From an uncultured Bacilli bacterium (GTDB lineage Bacteria > Bacillota_I > Bacilli_A > RF39 > UBA660): 41,792 nucleotides of DNA. The position numbers and the translations under genes are program-made. Of the stretch, positions 1 to 7,592 are shown in pieces (positions within the stretch are counted from its first letter, which is position 1; the number at the start of each line of letters is the position of its first letter). The notes under the pieces were generated by a model that was not told the origin of the DNA, did not search any database, and was given only the letters and a program-made list of their open reading frames with translations. The stretch is taken from the NCBI GenBank assembly GCA_947630055.1, contig CANRGA010000007.1, positions 1 to 41,792 on the forward strand, read 5' to 3'.

Positions 1-19
1 AATAAAAAAATATTAATAG

Positions 20-72
20 AAAGGGATCAATCAATAAGAAATTAATTAATATTTCTATAAGATTGATTATAC
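20..72 (+). promoter_or_regulatory. Hairpin between Shine-Dalgarno and start of the Nudix gene
   Basis: An AAAGGG sequence at 20-25 is the only Shine-Dalgarno-like motif upstream of the Nudix gene, but it lies about 47 bases from the GTG start. The bases between fold well: ATCAATC (26-32) pairs with GATTGAT (61-67), and AGAAAT (37-42) pairs with ATTTCT (51-56). If the hairpin forms, the motif is brought to an effective distance of five bases from GTG at 73. Whether it aids translation is inference. Confidence 0.4.
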
Positions 73-507
73 GTGATGATAATGAAACCAGGATTAGGAG
101 TTGGTGTGATGGTAATAAAGAATAATAAAATATTACTTGGACTTAGAAATTCTGATAAAGAAAAAGCCAGTAGTGAATTAAATGGCGAAGGAACTTGGAC
201 TATGCCGGGTGGCAAAGTTAAATTTATGGAAAAATTAGTAGATGCTGCTAAAAGAGAATTAGAAGAAGAAACTAGTTTAAAAACTACAAAATTAAAATTT
301 TTATGTATATCAGATGATATGACTGATACAGCTCATTTTGTAACTGCAGGTTTTATAGTAAAAGAATATAGTGGCAATGTTCAAACTATGGAACCAGAAG
401 AAATAATAAGATGGGAATGGTTTGATTTAGATAATTTACCACAAAATTTATATAAGCCAAGTGAAAAATGTATAAGTAAATATAAAAATAAAATAATATA
501 TGAATAA
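73..507 (+). CDS. Nudix family hydrolase
   Basis: A 144-residue protein of the Nudix superfamily, which cleaves nucleoside diphosphates linked to another group. The Nudix box runs from about residue 47 to 69: the GGK start, a Glu five residues on, then the RELEEE metal-binding core are all visible, with Ser in place of the usual Gly after the last Glu. The WTMPGGK strand before the box and the WEWFDLDNLP segment after it fit the MutT/ADP-ribose type fold, but the substrate cannot be read from sequence. The first codon is GTG at 73; in-frame ATGs follow at 76 and 82, so the exact start is uncertain. It converges on rpsD with a shared terminator. The window begins just upstream, so its promoter may be missing. 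Confidence 0.85.
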   Translation: MMIMKPGLGVGVMVIKNNKILLGLRNSDKEKASSELNGEGTWTMPGGKVKFMEKLVDAAKRELEEETSLKTTKLKFLCISDDMTDTAHFVTAGFIVKEYSGNVQTMEPEEIIRWEWFDLDNLPQNLYKPSEKCISKYKNKIIYE

Positions 508-535
508 AAAAAAGTTACCAATTGGTAACTTTTTT
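506..535. terminator. Bidirectional terminator between Nudix gene and rpsD
   Basis: A perfect palindrome: an A-run plus GTTACC, a four-base AATT loop, GGTAAC and a T-run. The A-run on one side and T-run on the other allow it to end transcription from both convergent genes. Confidence 0.85.
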
Positions 536-536
536 C

Positions 537-1139
537 CTATCTATTGTAGTATTCAACAATTAGTTGTTCATTAACTTCGCTATTAAGTTCGCTTCTTTCT
601 GGAGTTCTAACATATTTTCCAGCAAGTTTTTTAGGATCGAATTCAAGGTAAGCTGGAACAGCAACTTTTTCTTCGACTGCAGCTAAAATAGCAGGATGAT
701 TTAATGAATTTTCTTTAACACTAATTGTATCACCAGGCATAACTCTGTATGATGGAATATCTACTTTTTTACCATTAACTAAAATATGACCATGATTAAC
801 TACTTGACGAGCAGCTCTTCTAGTTCTAGCCATTCCTAGACGATAAACGATATTATCAAGTCTAGATTCAAGTAACATAAGTAAATTTTCACCAGCAATA
901 CCATGCATTTTTTGTGCTTTATCAAAAACTTTATGGAATTGTTTTTCAGTTAAACCATACATAAATCTAACTTTTTGTTTTTCTTGTAATTGGATACCAT
1001 ATTCACTAGATTTTTTACGACGGTCTTTACCATGAGCACCTGGAGCATAAGGACGACGAGCAAGTTCTTTACCATTTTCTAAAGTAGAGAAGCCAAGTCT
1101 TCTTGATTTTTTATAAGCAGGTCCTGTATATCTTGCCAA
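537..1139 (-). CDS. rpsD: 30S ribosomal protein S4
   Basis: A 200-residue S4 protein, a primary 16S rRNA-binding protein that starts assembly of the small-subunit body. The N-terminal [18 protein letters not shown] segment, the central globular part, and the S4 RNA-binding domain ([37 protein letters not shown], split here only by reading, about residues 101-138) are all intact, and the length is normal. It lacks the N-terminal zinc cysteines seen in some S4 paralogues. The start is supported by an AAAGGAG motif eight bases upstream. As in Bacillus, it stands alone away from the alpha operon and has its own promoter and a long leader, fitting autoregulation by S4. Confidence 0.97.
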   Translation of the reverse strand: MARYTGPAYKKSRRLGFSTLENGKELARRPYAPGAHGKDRRKKSSEYGIQLQEKQKVRFMYGLTEKQFHKVFDKAQKMHGIAGENLLMLLESRLDNIVYRLGMARTRRAARQVVNHGHILVNGKKVDIPSYRVMPGDTISVKENSLNHPAILAAVEEKVAVPAYLEFDPKKLAGKYVRTPERSELNSEVNEQLIVEYYNR

Positions 1140-1294
1140 TTTTTTATCTCCTTTCTTTTAATTTACAATATTTGTTTTTTATCTTAGCTAAATAATAGGG
1201 AGTATCTTTAATTTCACTAAAGGCAGTCCTTAGTTACTTTATTTTGCAAGATACACATTAAAATTTATCTAAAATAACTGCCAAATTAATTGCA
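1140..1294 (-). promoter_or_regulatory. rpsD 5' leader with pseudoknot, probable S4 autoregulatory site
   Basis: The transcript has about 150 untranslated bases before rpsD. On the minus strand GGCAGT (1282-1277) can pair with ACTGCC (1227-1222). GTATCTT (1254-1248) can pair with AAGATAC (1208-1202). The two helices interleave, which makes a pseudoknot. Firmicute rpsD leaders are known S4-binding elements, and the E. coli alpha-operon S4 site is also a pseudoknot. The pairing is seen in the sequence; S4 binding is inference from gene identity and position. Confidence 0.65.
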
Positions 1295-1299
1295 TAATT

Positions 1300-1327
1300 A
1301 TTATACTATATTTTGTTTATTTGTCAA
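1300..1327 (-). promoter_or_regulatory. Sigma-A promoter for rpsD
   Basis: On the minus strand a perfect TTGACA (1327-1322) is followed after 16 bases by a perfect TATAAT (1305-1300). Predicted transcription start is near 1293. Confidence 0.8.
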
Positions 1328-1409
1328 ATATTCCTGTTAATTTCGTTATCTACAAATCATAGAAATTTTTTTACTTTTTTTATGCTATATTTAAATTGAG
1401 GTGTAAAGT

Positions 1410-2048
1410 ATGTTTTATTTTAAAAAAAATAATGATGTAATAGAAAAATATAAAGTGGATTTTAACAGAGAAGAAGTAGAAAAATTAAAAATACAAATAA
1501 TAGATAATTGTAGTTTAACTCTGCATAAAGAGTATAGAAGTACTTATTATCCTAGATTTATAGATGAAAGTCTTATTAGAAATTTTCATTCTACTTGTAT
1601 TGGCGAAAAAGAATATTTTGAAGAAACAAAAGATGTCTATCTATTTAGTTATGATGAATATAAGCCACCATATTTAACTATATTAATTGATAGGCTTTTA
1701 AAGTTAGATCCATCTGCTATAGATGAGATATTAAATTATGATTTATCTTTTTATTTATCTATAGATGATAAAATTAAATTAGCATGTCAAGAATTTGCTC
1801 AAATAGATGCTGAAGATGTAATTTTAAAAAAGGAAAAATTAAAAGAATTAGAAGATTTGTTAAATTATAAAGAATTAAATAAAGATAATAGTTTAGTTTT
1901 ATACTATAATAAATTAATAAAATTAATTAATTTTGAATTAGTAGATAGTATATTAATAAGTGATTTAAAAAGAGTAGAAAGTTTTTTAGAAATATCAACT
2001 AATAATTCATTAAAAAAAGCATTTGCCAAAGTATTACAAAAAAAATAA
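1410..2048 (+). CDS. Hypothetical protein, 212 aa, mostly helical
   Basis: A soluble, lysine- and glutamate-rich protein of 212 residues that I do not recognise. It has no signal peptide, no hydrophobic membrane segment and no catalytic motif I can name. The second half (from about residue 120) is rich in Leu/Lys/Glu and probably alpha-helical. A GAGGTG motif seven bases before the ATG supports the start. It is a single gene between rpsD (divergent) and a tRNA-Met gene. AT-rich codon use matches its neighbours. Confidence 0.65.
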   Translation: MFYFKKNNDVIEKYKVDFNREEVEKLKIQIIDNCSLTLHKEYRSTYYPRFIDESLIRNFHSTCIGEKEYFEETKDVYLFSYDEYKPPYLTILIDRLLKLDPSAIDEILNYDLSFYLSIDDKIKLACQEFAQIDAEDVILKKEKLKELEDLLNYKELNKDNSLVLYYNKLIKLINFELVDSILISDLKRVESFLEISTNNSLKKAFAKVLQKK

Positions 2049-2105
2049 ATATAAGTTCCTACTTGTAATATTTTTAATATTATGATAAGATAATTTTGTT
2101 CTGAT

Positions 2106-2182
2106 GGCGAGATAGCTCAGCTGGCTAGAGCAATCGGTTCATACCCGATCGGTCGAGGGTTCGAATCCCCCTCTCGCTACCA
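2106..2182 (+). tRNA. tRNA-Met (CAT), elongator type
   Basis: A 77-base cloverleaf with encoded CCA. The seven-base anticodon loop carries CAT. It closely matches the Bacillus elongator tRNA-Met in its D arm and its GCTACCA end, and lacks initiator features (C1-A72 mismatch and the GGG/CCC anticodon stem). The acceptor stem opens with a G-U pair and the T stem has one A-C mismatch. A possible weak promoter is TTGTAA at 2063 with TAAGAT at 2086. Confidence 0.92.
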
Positions 2183-2192
2183 AGTGATTATT

Positions 2193-2218
2193 ACTAGATT
2201 ATGTATCTAGTTTTTTTA
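2193..2218 (+). terminator. Terminator after tRNA-Met
   Basis: ACTAGAT (2193-2199) pairs with ATCTAGT (2205-2211), five-base loop, followed by seven T. Confidence 0.85.
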
Positions 2219-2276
2219 ATGTTAAAATGTTATTATATTAGTGAAATAAATAACAATTTGTAGAAATGGAGGAATT

Positions 2277-2600
2277 ATGAAAAAATTTTGGAAAGAAATA
2301 TTAATATTAACTATACAATTATTTTTGTTTTATATTGTTCCTTTATTTGTGGGGCAAACAGATATAATGGGCATGATATTATTACTTATAATTGGAACAT
2401 TTATTCTTTCTCTAATAATATCTAGTATATCTAAAGAAAAAGTAAAATATTTTTATCCTTTAATTGTTTCAATATTATTTATACCATCAATCTTTATTTA
2501 CTATAATGGGTCAGCTTTAATTCATATAGTTTGGTATTTTGTTGATTCTTTGATTGGTTTAGTAATAGGAACAATTATTTATAAATTAACTAATAAATAA
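2277..2600 (+). CDS. Small multi-pass membrane protein
   Basis: A 107-residue hydrophobic protein with about four predicted membrane segments (roughly residues 8-24, 30-48, 57-74 and 80-103) and short polar links. I do not recognise a family. A GGAGG motif six bases before ATG gives a strong start. Its leader (about 2245-2276) is almost identical to the one before the gene at 11989 and partly shared with the next gene at 2632. It is followed after 31 bases by another membrane protein, so the two may be co-transcribed. Confidence 0.65.
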   Translation: MKKFWKEILILTIQLFLFYIVPLFVGQTDIMGMILLLIIGTFILSLIISSISKEKVKYFYPLIVSILFIPSIFIYYNGSALIHIVWYFVDSLIGLVIGTIIYKLTNK

Positions 2601-2631
2601 TTAAACAAATAGTAATTTGTATGGAGATGCT

Positions 2632-3270
2632 ATGAAAGAATTTTTAAATAAAATCAGAATTTCTAATAAAGACATGAAAACCAAAAATAAAATAATAAAT
2701 ACTTTTTTAATAATGCTATTAGGAATATCGTTAGGTATATTTTCTAAATGGTTAGATAATTTAGGTATTAACGATGCAATATGGTGGCAACATATACTAG
2801 GAATATTAGATTTAAGAAATGTTTTTTCGGATATAGGAATATGGCTATTTCTCGCTATAACTATTTCTGTATTTAGTAAAACACCATTAAGAGCAAGTTT
2901 AAATGTATTTTTATTTTTTGTAGGTATGACAGTAAGTTATCATCTATATACAATTTGGTTTAGTGGCTTTAATCCCAAAAATTATATGATGATTTGGTAT
3001 GGAATAACTGCTATAAGTCCAATACTTGCATTTATTTGTTGGTATGCAAAAAGTAATAATAAAATATCAATTTTAATTTGTAGTTTAATATTTTGGGTAA
3101 TGTTTAGATTATGTTTTAGTATTGGAATATGGTATTTTAATTTAAAGAGTATAATAGATTTTATTATTTTTATAGAAACAATTTTTGTATTAAATGTAAA
3201 ACCTAAAAATACTATTTATAGTCTAATTATAGGTTTTGTTTTGGTATTTCTGTCTTGTGTAATATTATAA
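2632..3270 (+). CDS. Polytopic membrane protein, unknown function
   Basis: A 212-residue integral membrane protein with about six hydrophobic segments. A basic N-terminal segment of about 20 residues precedes the first one. The topology resembles small permease-like or DUF membrane proteins of Firmicutes, but I cannot name a family. I chose the ATG at 2632 because GGAG at 2623 sits five bases upstream; an in-frame TTG at 2617 would place the Shine-Dalgarno inside the gene. It follows the membrane gene at 2277 and precedes the TfoX-N gene by 29 bases, so the four genes from 2277 to 3859 may be one transcript. Confidence 0.65.
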   Translation: MKEFLNKIRISNKDMKTKNKIINTFLIMLLGISLGIFSKWLDNLGINDAIWWQHILGILDLRNVFSDIGIWLFLAITISVFSKTPLRASLNVFLFFVGMTVSYHLYTIWFSGFNPKNYMMIWYGITAISPILAFICWYAKSNNKISILICSLIFWVMFRLCFSIGIWYFNLKSIIDFIIFIETIFVLNVKPKNTIYSLIIGFVLVFLSCVIL

Positions 3271-3299
3271 TTTAAATTAAAATTTAGGAGTGTGATTAT

Positions 3300-3599
3300 A
3301 TGGCTACAACAAAAGATTATAGAGATTTTGTATTGGAACAATTAAATTTATTAGATAACATCACTTGTAAATCAATGATGGGAGAATATTTACTTTATTA
3401 TAATGGAATATTATTTGGTGGAATATATGATGATAGATTACTTGTTAAGATAGTAGATAGCAATAAAAAATACAATATGCAAGAATCTATACCTTATGAT
3501 GGTGCTAAACCTATGTATTTAGTTGATGATGTAGATAATAAAGAATTATTAAAAGAAATTGTTATTGAAACTTGTAAAGGCTTACCAATAAAAAAGTAA
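3300..3599 (+). CDS. TfoX N-terminal domain protein
   Basis: A 99-residue protein matching the TfoX/Sxy N-terminal domain. Visible hallmarks are the SMMGEYLLYYNGILFGGIYDD stretch (read as SMMGEYLLYYNG then ILFGGIYDD, about residues 25-45), the LLVKIVDSN strand and the PMYLVDD strand. In Proteobacteria full-length TfoX controls competence, but standalone TfoX-N proteins in Firmicutes have no agreed role, so no function is assigned. An AGGAG motif supports the ATG. It sits 15 bases upstream of the broken DUF3781 gene, with which it is often found in this kind of genome as small housekeeping-like hypotheticals. Confidence 0.8.
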   Translation: MATTKDYRDFVLEQLNLLDNITCKSMMGEYLLYYNGILFGGIYDDRLLVKIVDSNKKYNMQESIPYDGAKPMYLVDDVDNKELLKEIVIETCKGLPIKK

Positions 3600-3614
3600 A
3601 GAGGTTTAAATTAT

Positions 3615-3859
3615 ATGAATAAAGAAATATTATTATCAAATATTGATAAAATTCATACTACTGAAATGGGTATTGATAGAATTAAAAAAAATCTAAAACT
3701 AGATACAAATGATGTAGTAGAATATTGTAAAAATAAAGTTTTAGAAAAAAATTGTAATATATTTAAACAAGGAAAGAATTGGTATTGTGAAATTGAAATA
3801 TAATAATAACTATTAACTCATATAGCTATACAATTATAACAGCACATACTATTCGCTAA
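3615..3859 (+). pseudogene. DUF3781 family gene with a frameshift
   Basis: The first 62 codons encode a typical DUF3781 start (NKEILLSNIDKIHTTEMG, then RIKKNL) and stop at TAA 3801-3803. Reading in the -1 frame from 3797 continues the family's expected C-terminus: IIITINSYSYTIITAHTIR, ending at TAA 3857-3859. A single missing base near 3796 (for example GAT changed to GA) explains the break. DUF3781 function is unknown. It could be a real mutation, a sequencing or assembly error in an A/T-rich run, or, less likely, programmed frameshifting. Confidence 0.8.
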
Positions 3860-3943
3860 ATTACAATTTATCTAACTCTCACTTTATGTCCTGTTTATTA
3901 TTTCAAAGTAATTTTATAATTGTTCTTGAAAGGAACGAGAAAT

Positions 3944-4828
3944 ATGGATCAAGAGAAAATAGGAAAGTTTATTGCGAATTGTAGAAAAGAGCAAAAATTA
4001 ACCCAAGAACAGTTTGCTTTAAAATTAGGAGTAACTGCTAAATCAATAAGTCGTTGGGAAAATGGTAAAAATATGCCAGATTATTCTATTTTAAAAGAAC
4101 TATGCAATATATTAGATATTGATATTAATGAATTTTTAAGTGGTGAAAAAATTAAAAAAAGTGAAATTCAAACACATAGTATTGAAAATCTAGATCAAAT
4201 TCTAAAAGAATATTATAAGATGAAAAAGCAAAAAAATTTATTTAAATCTATAGCAATTATTATTGGATTAATAACAGTTAGTTTAATAGTTGTATTTAAC
4301 TCCATATTTTTATTTATGGGAGTATTAAATAAAGAAGAAGTAATAACTAATATAAACCAATATTCAGAAGTTATTGGAATTAATGCTAATAATAAATATA
4401 AAGATAAATGGGTAATGTCAGAAGAAATATTTCCCGAGTCAATTAATGAATTAGATGTTAAAGATTTCAAAATGGTTTATTTAGATGCCTGGGATAAGCA
4501 ATATTTAGCTTATTTAGTAGTAGACTATTCTGAATCTGAATATGCTAAAGAAGTTGAAAGATTAAATAATTATGGCATAGAAGATTATATTGGTTATTAT
4601 AATGTAACAGGATTTACTAATTATAAATTATTAGCAATGGAATCAGATTCATATCAAGGATTTGTTTATGCAATTACTGATGGTAATAGTAGAATAATAT
4701 ATGTTGAAATGATATTCTGTAATTATTTTATGGATATTAAATATAATAAATATATACCACATAAATATTTACCAGATGGATTTGATGCCACAGTAAGTAA
4801 TAGTTATAGAAAAAAATTTATAAAATAA
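3944..4828 (+). CDS. XRE-family regulator with a membrane anchor
   Basis: A 294-residue protein. Residues 1-65 form a Cro/CI-type helix-turn-helix: IGKFIANCRKEQKLTQEQFA, then LGVTAKSISRWENGKNMPDY and the LCNILDIDINEFL end helix. A linker is followed by one strong membrane segment (about residues 96-118), and the C-terminal 175 residues have no recognised domain but are probably outside the cell. Such one-component HTH-membrane proteins can link an envelope signal to gene control; the target is unknown. The ATG at 3944 is preceded by AAAGGAAC; a TTG 24 bases upstream is less likely. A GTTC-N7-GAAC imperfect inverted repeat (about 3921-3935) overlaps the leader and could be an operator. Confidence 0.8.
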   Translation: MDQEKIGKFIANCRKEQKLTQEQFALKLGVTAKSISRWENGKNMPDYSILKELCNILDIDINEFLSGEKIKKSEIQTHSIENLDQILKEYYKMKKQKNLFKSIAIIIGLITVSLIVVFNSIFLFMGVLNKEEVITNINQYSEVIGINANNKYKDKWVMSEEIFPESINELDVKDFKMVYLDAWDKQYLAYLVVDYSESEYAKEVERLNNYGIEDYIGYYNVTGFTNYKLLAMESDSYQGFVYAITDGNSRIIYVEMIFCNYFMDIKYNKYIPHKYLPDGFDATVSNSYRKKFIK

Positions 4829-4911
4829 TTATAAAATACAATTTATATGATTAAAAAGGTGTTAATGTCAATTAAAAATGATATAATGGTTTATGAAAGG
4901 AGTAGATGATT

Positions 4912-5382
4912 ATGAAAAAATTTAATGTAGTATTTTTAAGTTTATTAATTGTATTATTAATTACTGGGTGTGGAGCTTCCCAACCAAAAGAGCAAAAACT
5001 AGTTTGTACGACAACTCAAAGTGAAGAAGGAATGGATTCTGAACAAGTAATTTCAATGACTTATAAAAATGATAAATTAAATCATATGACAATGGAATTT
5101 AATACTAAAATTACAGATTCTAAAATAAGAGAAAATTGGGATGAATTTAAAAAGACAATGGATGAAACTAATAAAGAGTTTAACAAAGATGGTGTTATTC
5201 TAAAAGTAGAAAAAGATGATCAAAATTATGAATATAACATAATATTAGATATTGATGTAGAAAATGCTAGTGAAGAAGTATTAAAAGAACAAGGATTTGA
5301 AAATTTAAAAGATGACAATAGTACCTTAGAAAGTAGTAAAGAATCTGCCGAAAAAGATGGTGCTACTTGTGTAGTAAAATAA
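4912..5382 (+). CDS. Secreted lipoprotein
   Basis: A 156-residue lipoprotein. The signal peptide ends in a clear lipobox, LITGC, with the modified Cys at residue 20. The mature part is acidic, with an ISMTYKNDKLNHMTME strand that is loosely like YehR/DUF1307 lipoproteins; that assignment is weak. Anchored to the outer face of the cytoplasmic membrane. The ATG at 4912 has AGGAG nine bases upstream; an ATG two codons earlier is too close to it. A TATAAT box is seen at 4882-4887. It is 20 bases upstream of the bile salt hydrolase gene and may be on the same transcript. Confidence 0.75.
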   Translation: MKKFNVVFLSLLIVLLITGCGASQPKEQKLVCTTTQSEEGMDSEQVISMTYKNDKLNHMTMEFNTKITDSKIRENWDEFKKTMDETNKEFNKDGVILKVEKDDQNYEYNIILDIDVENASEEVLKEQGFENLKDDNSTLESSKESAEKDGATCVVK

Positions 5383-5402
5383 GATTAGAAAGGATTATAA
5401 AT

Positions 5403-6377
5403 ATGTGTACAGCAATAACATATAATACTAAAAATCATTATTTTGGGAGAAATTTAGATTTAGAATATTCTTATCATGAAAGTGTAACAATTACACCAAG
5501 AAATTATATTTTTAAATTTAGAAATGGAGAAGAAGTAAAAAGTCATTATGCTATTATTGGTGTGTCTTATGTAAATAGTAATTATCCCTTGTATTATGAT
5601 GGTGTAAATGAAAAAGGACTTGGAATGGCAGGACTAAATTTTCCTGGTAACGCCGATTATAAAGAAATAGATGAAACTAAAAATAATATAGCACCTTTTG
5701 AATTTATTCCTTATATATTAAGTAAATGTGCCACGATTGAAGAGGTCAAAGAATTATTAAAAGATATTAATATTGCAAATATTAATTTTAGTGATGAATT
5801 AAAAGCATCACCTCTACATTGGATTATATCTGATAAAGAAAAATCTATTACAGTTGAAAGTGTTAAAGAAGGGTTAAAAATATATGATAATGTAGTTGGT
5901 GTTCTTACAAATAATCCAACTTTTGATATACATATGTTTAATTTAAATAATTATATGAGTTTATCTATTGAACCACCAGTTAATAATTTTTCTAAAAAAT
6001 TAAATTTAGATACTTATAGTAGAGGTATGGGTGCTTTAGGACTTCCTGGTGATTTATCAAGTGCATCTCGTTTTGTTAAAGCAGCATTTACCAAAATGAA
6101 TTCATTATCTGGTGATTCAGAAAAAGAAAGTATAAGTCAATTTTTTCATATATTAGATTCAGTTTGTCAACAAAGAGGATGTGTTCATATGGGCGATAAT
6201 TTATATGAAATAACTATTTATAGTTCATGTGCTAATATGGATGAAGGTATATACTATTATAAAACTTATGATAATAGTCAAGTAACTGAAGTTGATATGT
6301 ATAAAGAAAATATTGATGGTGATAAATTAGTTAGTTATGAACTAATTAAAGATGGCGAAATATATCATCAAAATTAA
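5403..6377 (+). CDS. bsh: Bile salt hydrolase (choloylglycine hydrolase)
   Basis: A 324-residue N-terminal nucleophile hydrolase that cuts the amide bond of taurine- or glycine-conjugated bile acids in the cytoplasm. Known active-site positions are all present: Cys2 (freed by removal of Met1), Arg16, Asp19, Asn79, Asn170 and Arg223. The FGRNLDLEY, GLNFPG, APLHWIISD-like and LTNNP blocks match true bile salt hydrolases more than penicillin V acylases. The selectivity loop reads SRG at 206-208 (before MGALGLPGD), where glycine-preferring enzymes have GXG; this predicts a taurine preference. The start is fixed by the need for Met-Cys and an AAAGGATT motif. The gene implies life in an animal gut. 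No bile transporter is adjacent. Confidence 0.93.
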   Translation: MCTAITYNTKNHYFGRNLDLEYSYHESVTITPRNYIFKFRNGEEVKSHYAIIGVSYVNSNYPLYYDGVNEKGLGMAGLNFPGNADYKEIDETKNNIAPFEFIPYILSKCATIEEVKELLKDINIANINFSDELKASPLHWIISDKEKSITVESVKEGLKIYDNVVGVLTNNPTFDIHMFNLNNYMSLSIEPPVNNFSKKLNLDTYSRGMGALGLPGDLSSASRFVKAAFTKMNSLSGDSEKESISQFFHILDSVCQQRGCVHMGDNLYEITIYSSCANMDEGIYYYKTYDNSQVTEVDMYKENIDGDKLVSYELIKDGEIYHQN

Positions 6378-6384
6378 GTTATAT

Positions 6385-6419
6385 AAATACTCTAAGATTT
6401 CTTATCTAGAGTATTTTTT
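6385..6419 (+). terminator. Terminator after bsh
   Basis: AAATACTCTA (6385-6394) pairs with TAGAGTATTT (6407-6416), followed by a T-run. Confidence 0.85.
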
Positions 6420-6438
6420 ATATATAGTATAATTTCAT

Positions 6439-6467
6439 TTGACATAAATATTTTCAAATAATATAAT
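6439..6467 (+). promoter_or_regulatory. Consensus sigma-A promoter for rmuC
   Basis: Perfect TTGACA (6439-6444), 17-base spacer, perfect TATAAT (6462-6467). One of the strongest promoters in the window. Confidence 0.85.
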
Positions 6468-6488
6468 GAAAATAATAGAGGTGTAAAT

Positions 6489-7592
6489 ATGCTAGAGTAT
6501 ATTATAATTGGTTTATTAATTTTTACTATTATTTTACTTATTATAGTATTAGTTAAAAATAATGGTAGTAAAGATGTTATAGAGAGAATTGGTAAATTAG
6601 ATACCACAGTAGTAAAAGAAATTGGTGATTTTAAATTAAATTTTAGTAAAGACTTACGTGGTGATTTTGAAAGTTTAGTTGAAAAAATTGAATATCGTTT
6701 AAATTTAATTAATGATCGAGTTAATAATCAATTATCTGAAAATTTTGAAAAGAGTAATAAGACATTTATGAATGTTTTAGAAAGACTTAATAAAATAGAT
6801 GAAGCCCAAAAGAAAATAGATGGTCTAAATAGTGAAATTGTATCACTTCAAAGTGTTTTAACTGATAAAAAAACAAGAGGTACTTTTGGTGAAGTTAACT
6901 TAGAGTATATTTTAAATAATGCCTTTGGTCCTGTCTCAAGTGGCATATATAGTATTCAACATAAAATGAGTAATGGTTCAATTGCGGATTCGTTATTATA
7001 TGCACCAGCTCCTTTAGGTACTATTGCGATAGATAGTAAATTTCCCTTAGAAAATTATCAAAAAATGGTTGATAAAAATAGAACTAAAGCAGAAAGAGAT
7101 ATGTTTGAAAAAGAATTTGTAAATGATGTTAAAAAACATATTAATGATATTGCCAGTAAATATATTATTCCGGGTGAAACTAGTGATGAAGCTATTATGT
7201 TTTTACCAGCTGAAGCCTTATTTGCGGAAATTAATGCATATCATCCTGAACTTATTAATTATGCATACCAAAAAAAAGTATGGATAACTGGACCAACTAC
7301 ACTAATAAGTACATTATCTATTATTAGTATGATTTTAAAAAATATGGAAAGAGATAAATATGCTAAAGTTATTCATGAAGAATTAGATAAATTAGGAGTA
7401 GAATTTAATCGTTATAAAGAAAGATGGGATAAATTATCAAGAAGTGTTAAATCAGTTAATCAAAGTTTAGATGAACTTCATACTACTACGGAAAAAATTA
7501 CCAAAAGATTTCAAAGTATTAAAAATGCCGAAATTAAAGAATTAAAAAATAATGATTTAGAAATAGAGTATAATGATGAGGGAGAAGAATAA
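6489..7592 (+). CDS. rmuC: RmuC family DNA recombination protein
   Basis: A 367-residue RmuC protein. Residues 3-23 are a membrane anchor, about 30-115 a coiled coil, and about 125-330 the RmuC domain with the KTRGTFGEVNLE, APLGTIAIDSKFPLENY and FLPAEALFAEI blocks. The catalytic fold is a PD-(D/E)XK-like nuclease; the AIDSKFP segment holds the conserved Asp and Lys. RmuC limits inversions at short inverted repeats in E. coli, and its relatives are widespread in Firmicutes. GAGGTG supports the ATG. Its TAA overlaps the ATG of the next gene by one base, so the two are translationally coupled. Confidence 0.9.
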   Translation: MLEYIIIGLLIFTIILLIIVLVKNNGSKDVIERIGKLDTTVVKEIGDFKLNFSKDLRGDFESLVEKIEYRLNLINDRVNNQLSENFEKSNKTFMNVLERLNKIDEAQKKIDGLNSEIVSLQSVLTDKKTRGTFGEVNLEYILNNAFGPVSSGIYSIQHKMSNGSIADSLLYAPAPLGTIAIDSKFPLENYQKMVDKNRTKAERDMFEKEFVNDVKKHINDIASKYIIPGETSDEAIMFLPAEALFAEINAYHPELINYAYQKKVWITGPTTLISTLSIISMILKNMERDKYAKVIHEELDKLGVEFNRYKERWDKLSRSVKSVNQSLDELHTTTEKITKRFQSIKNAEIKELKNNDLEIEYNDEGEE

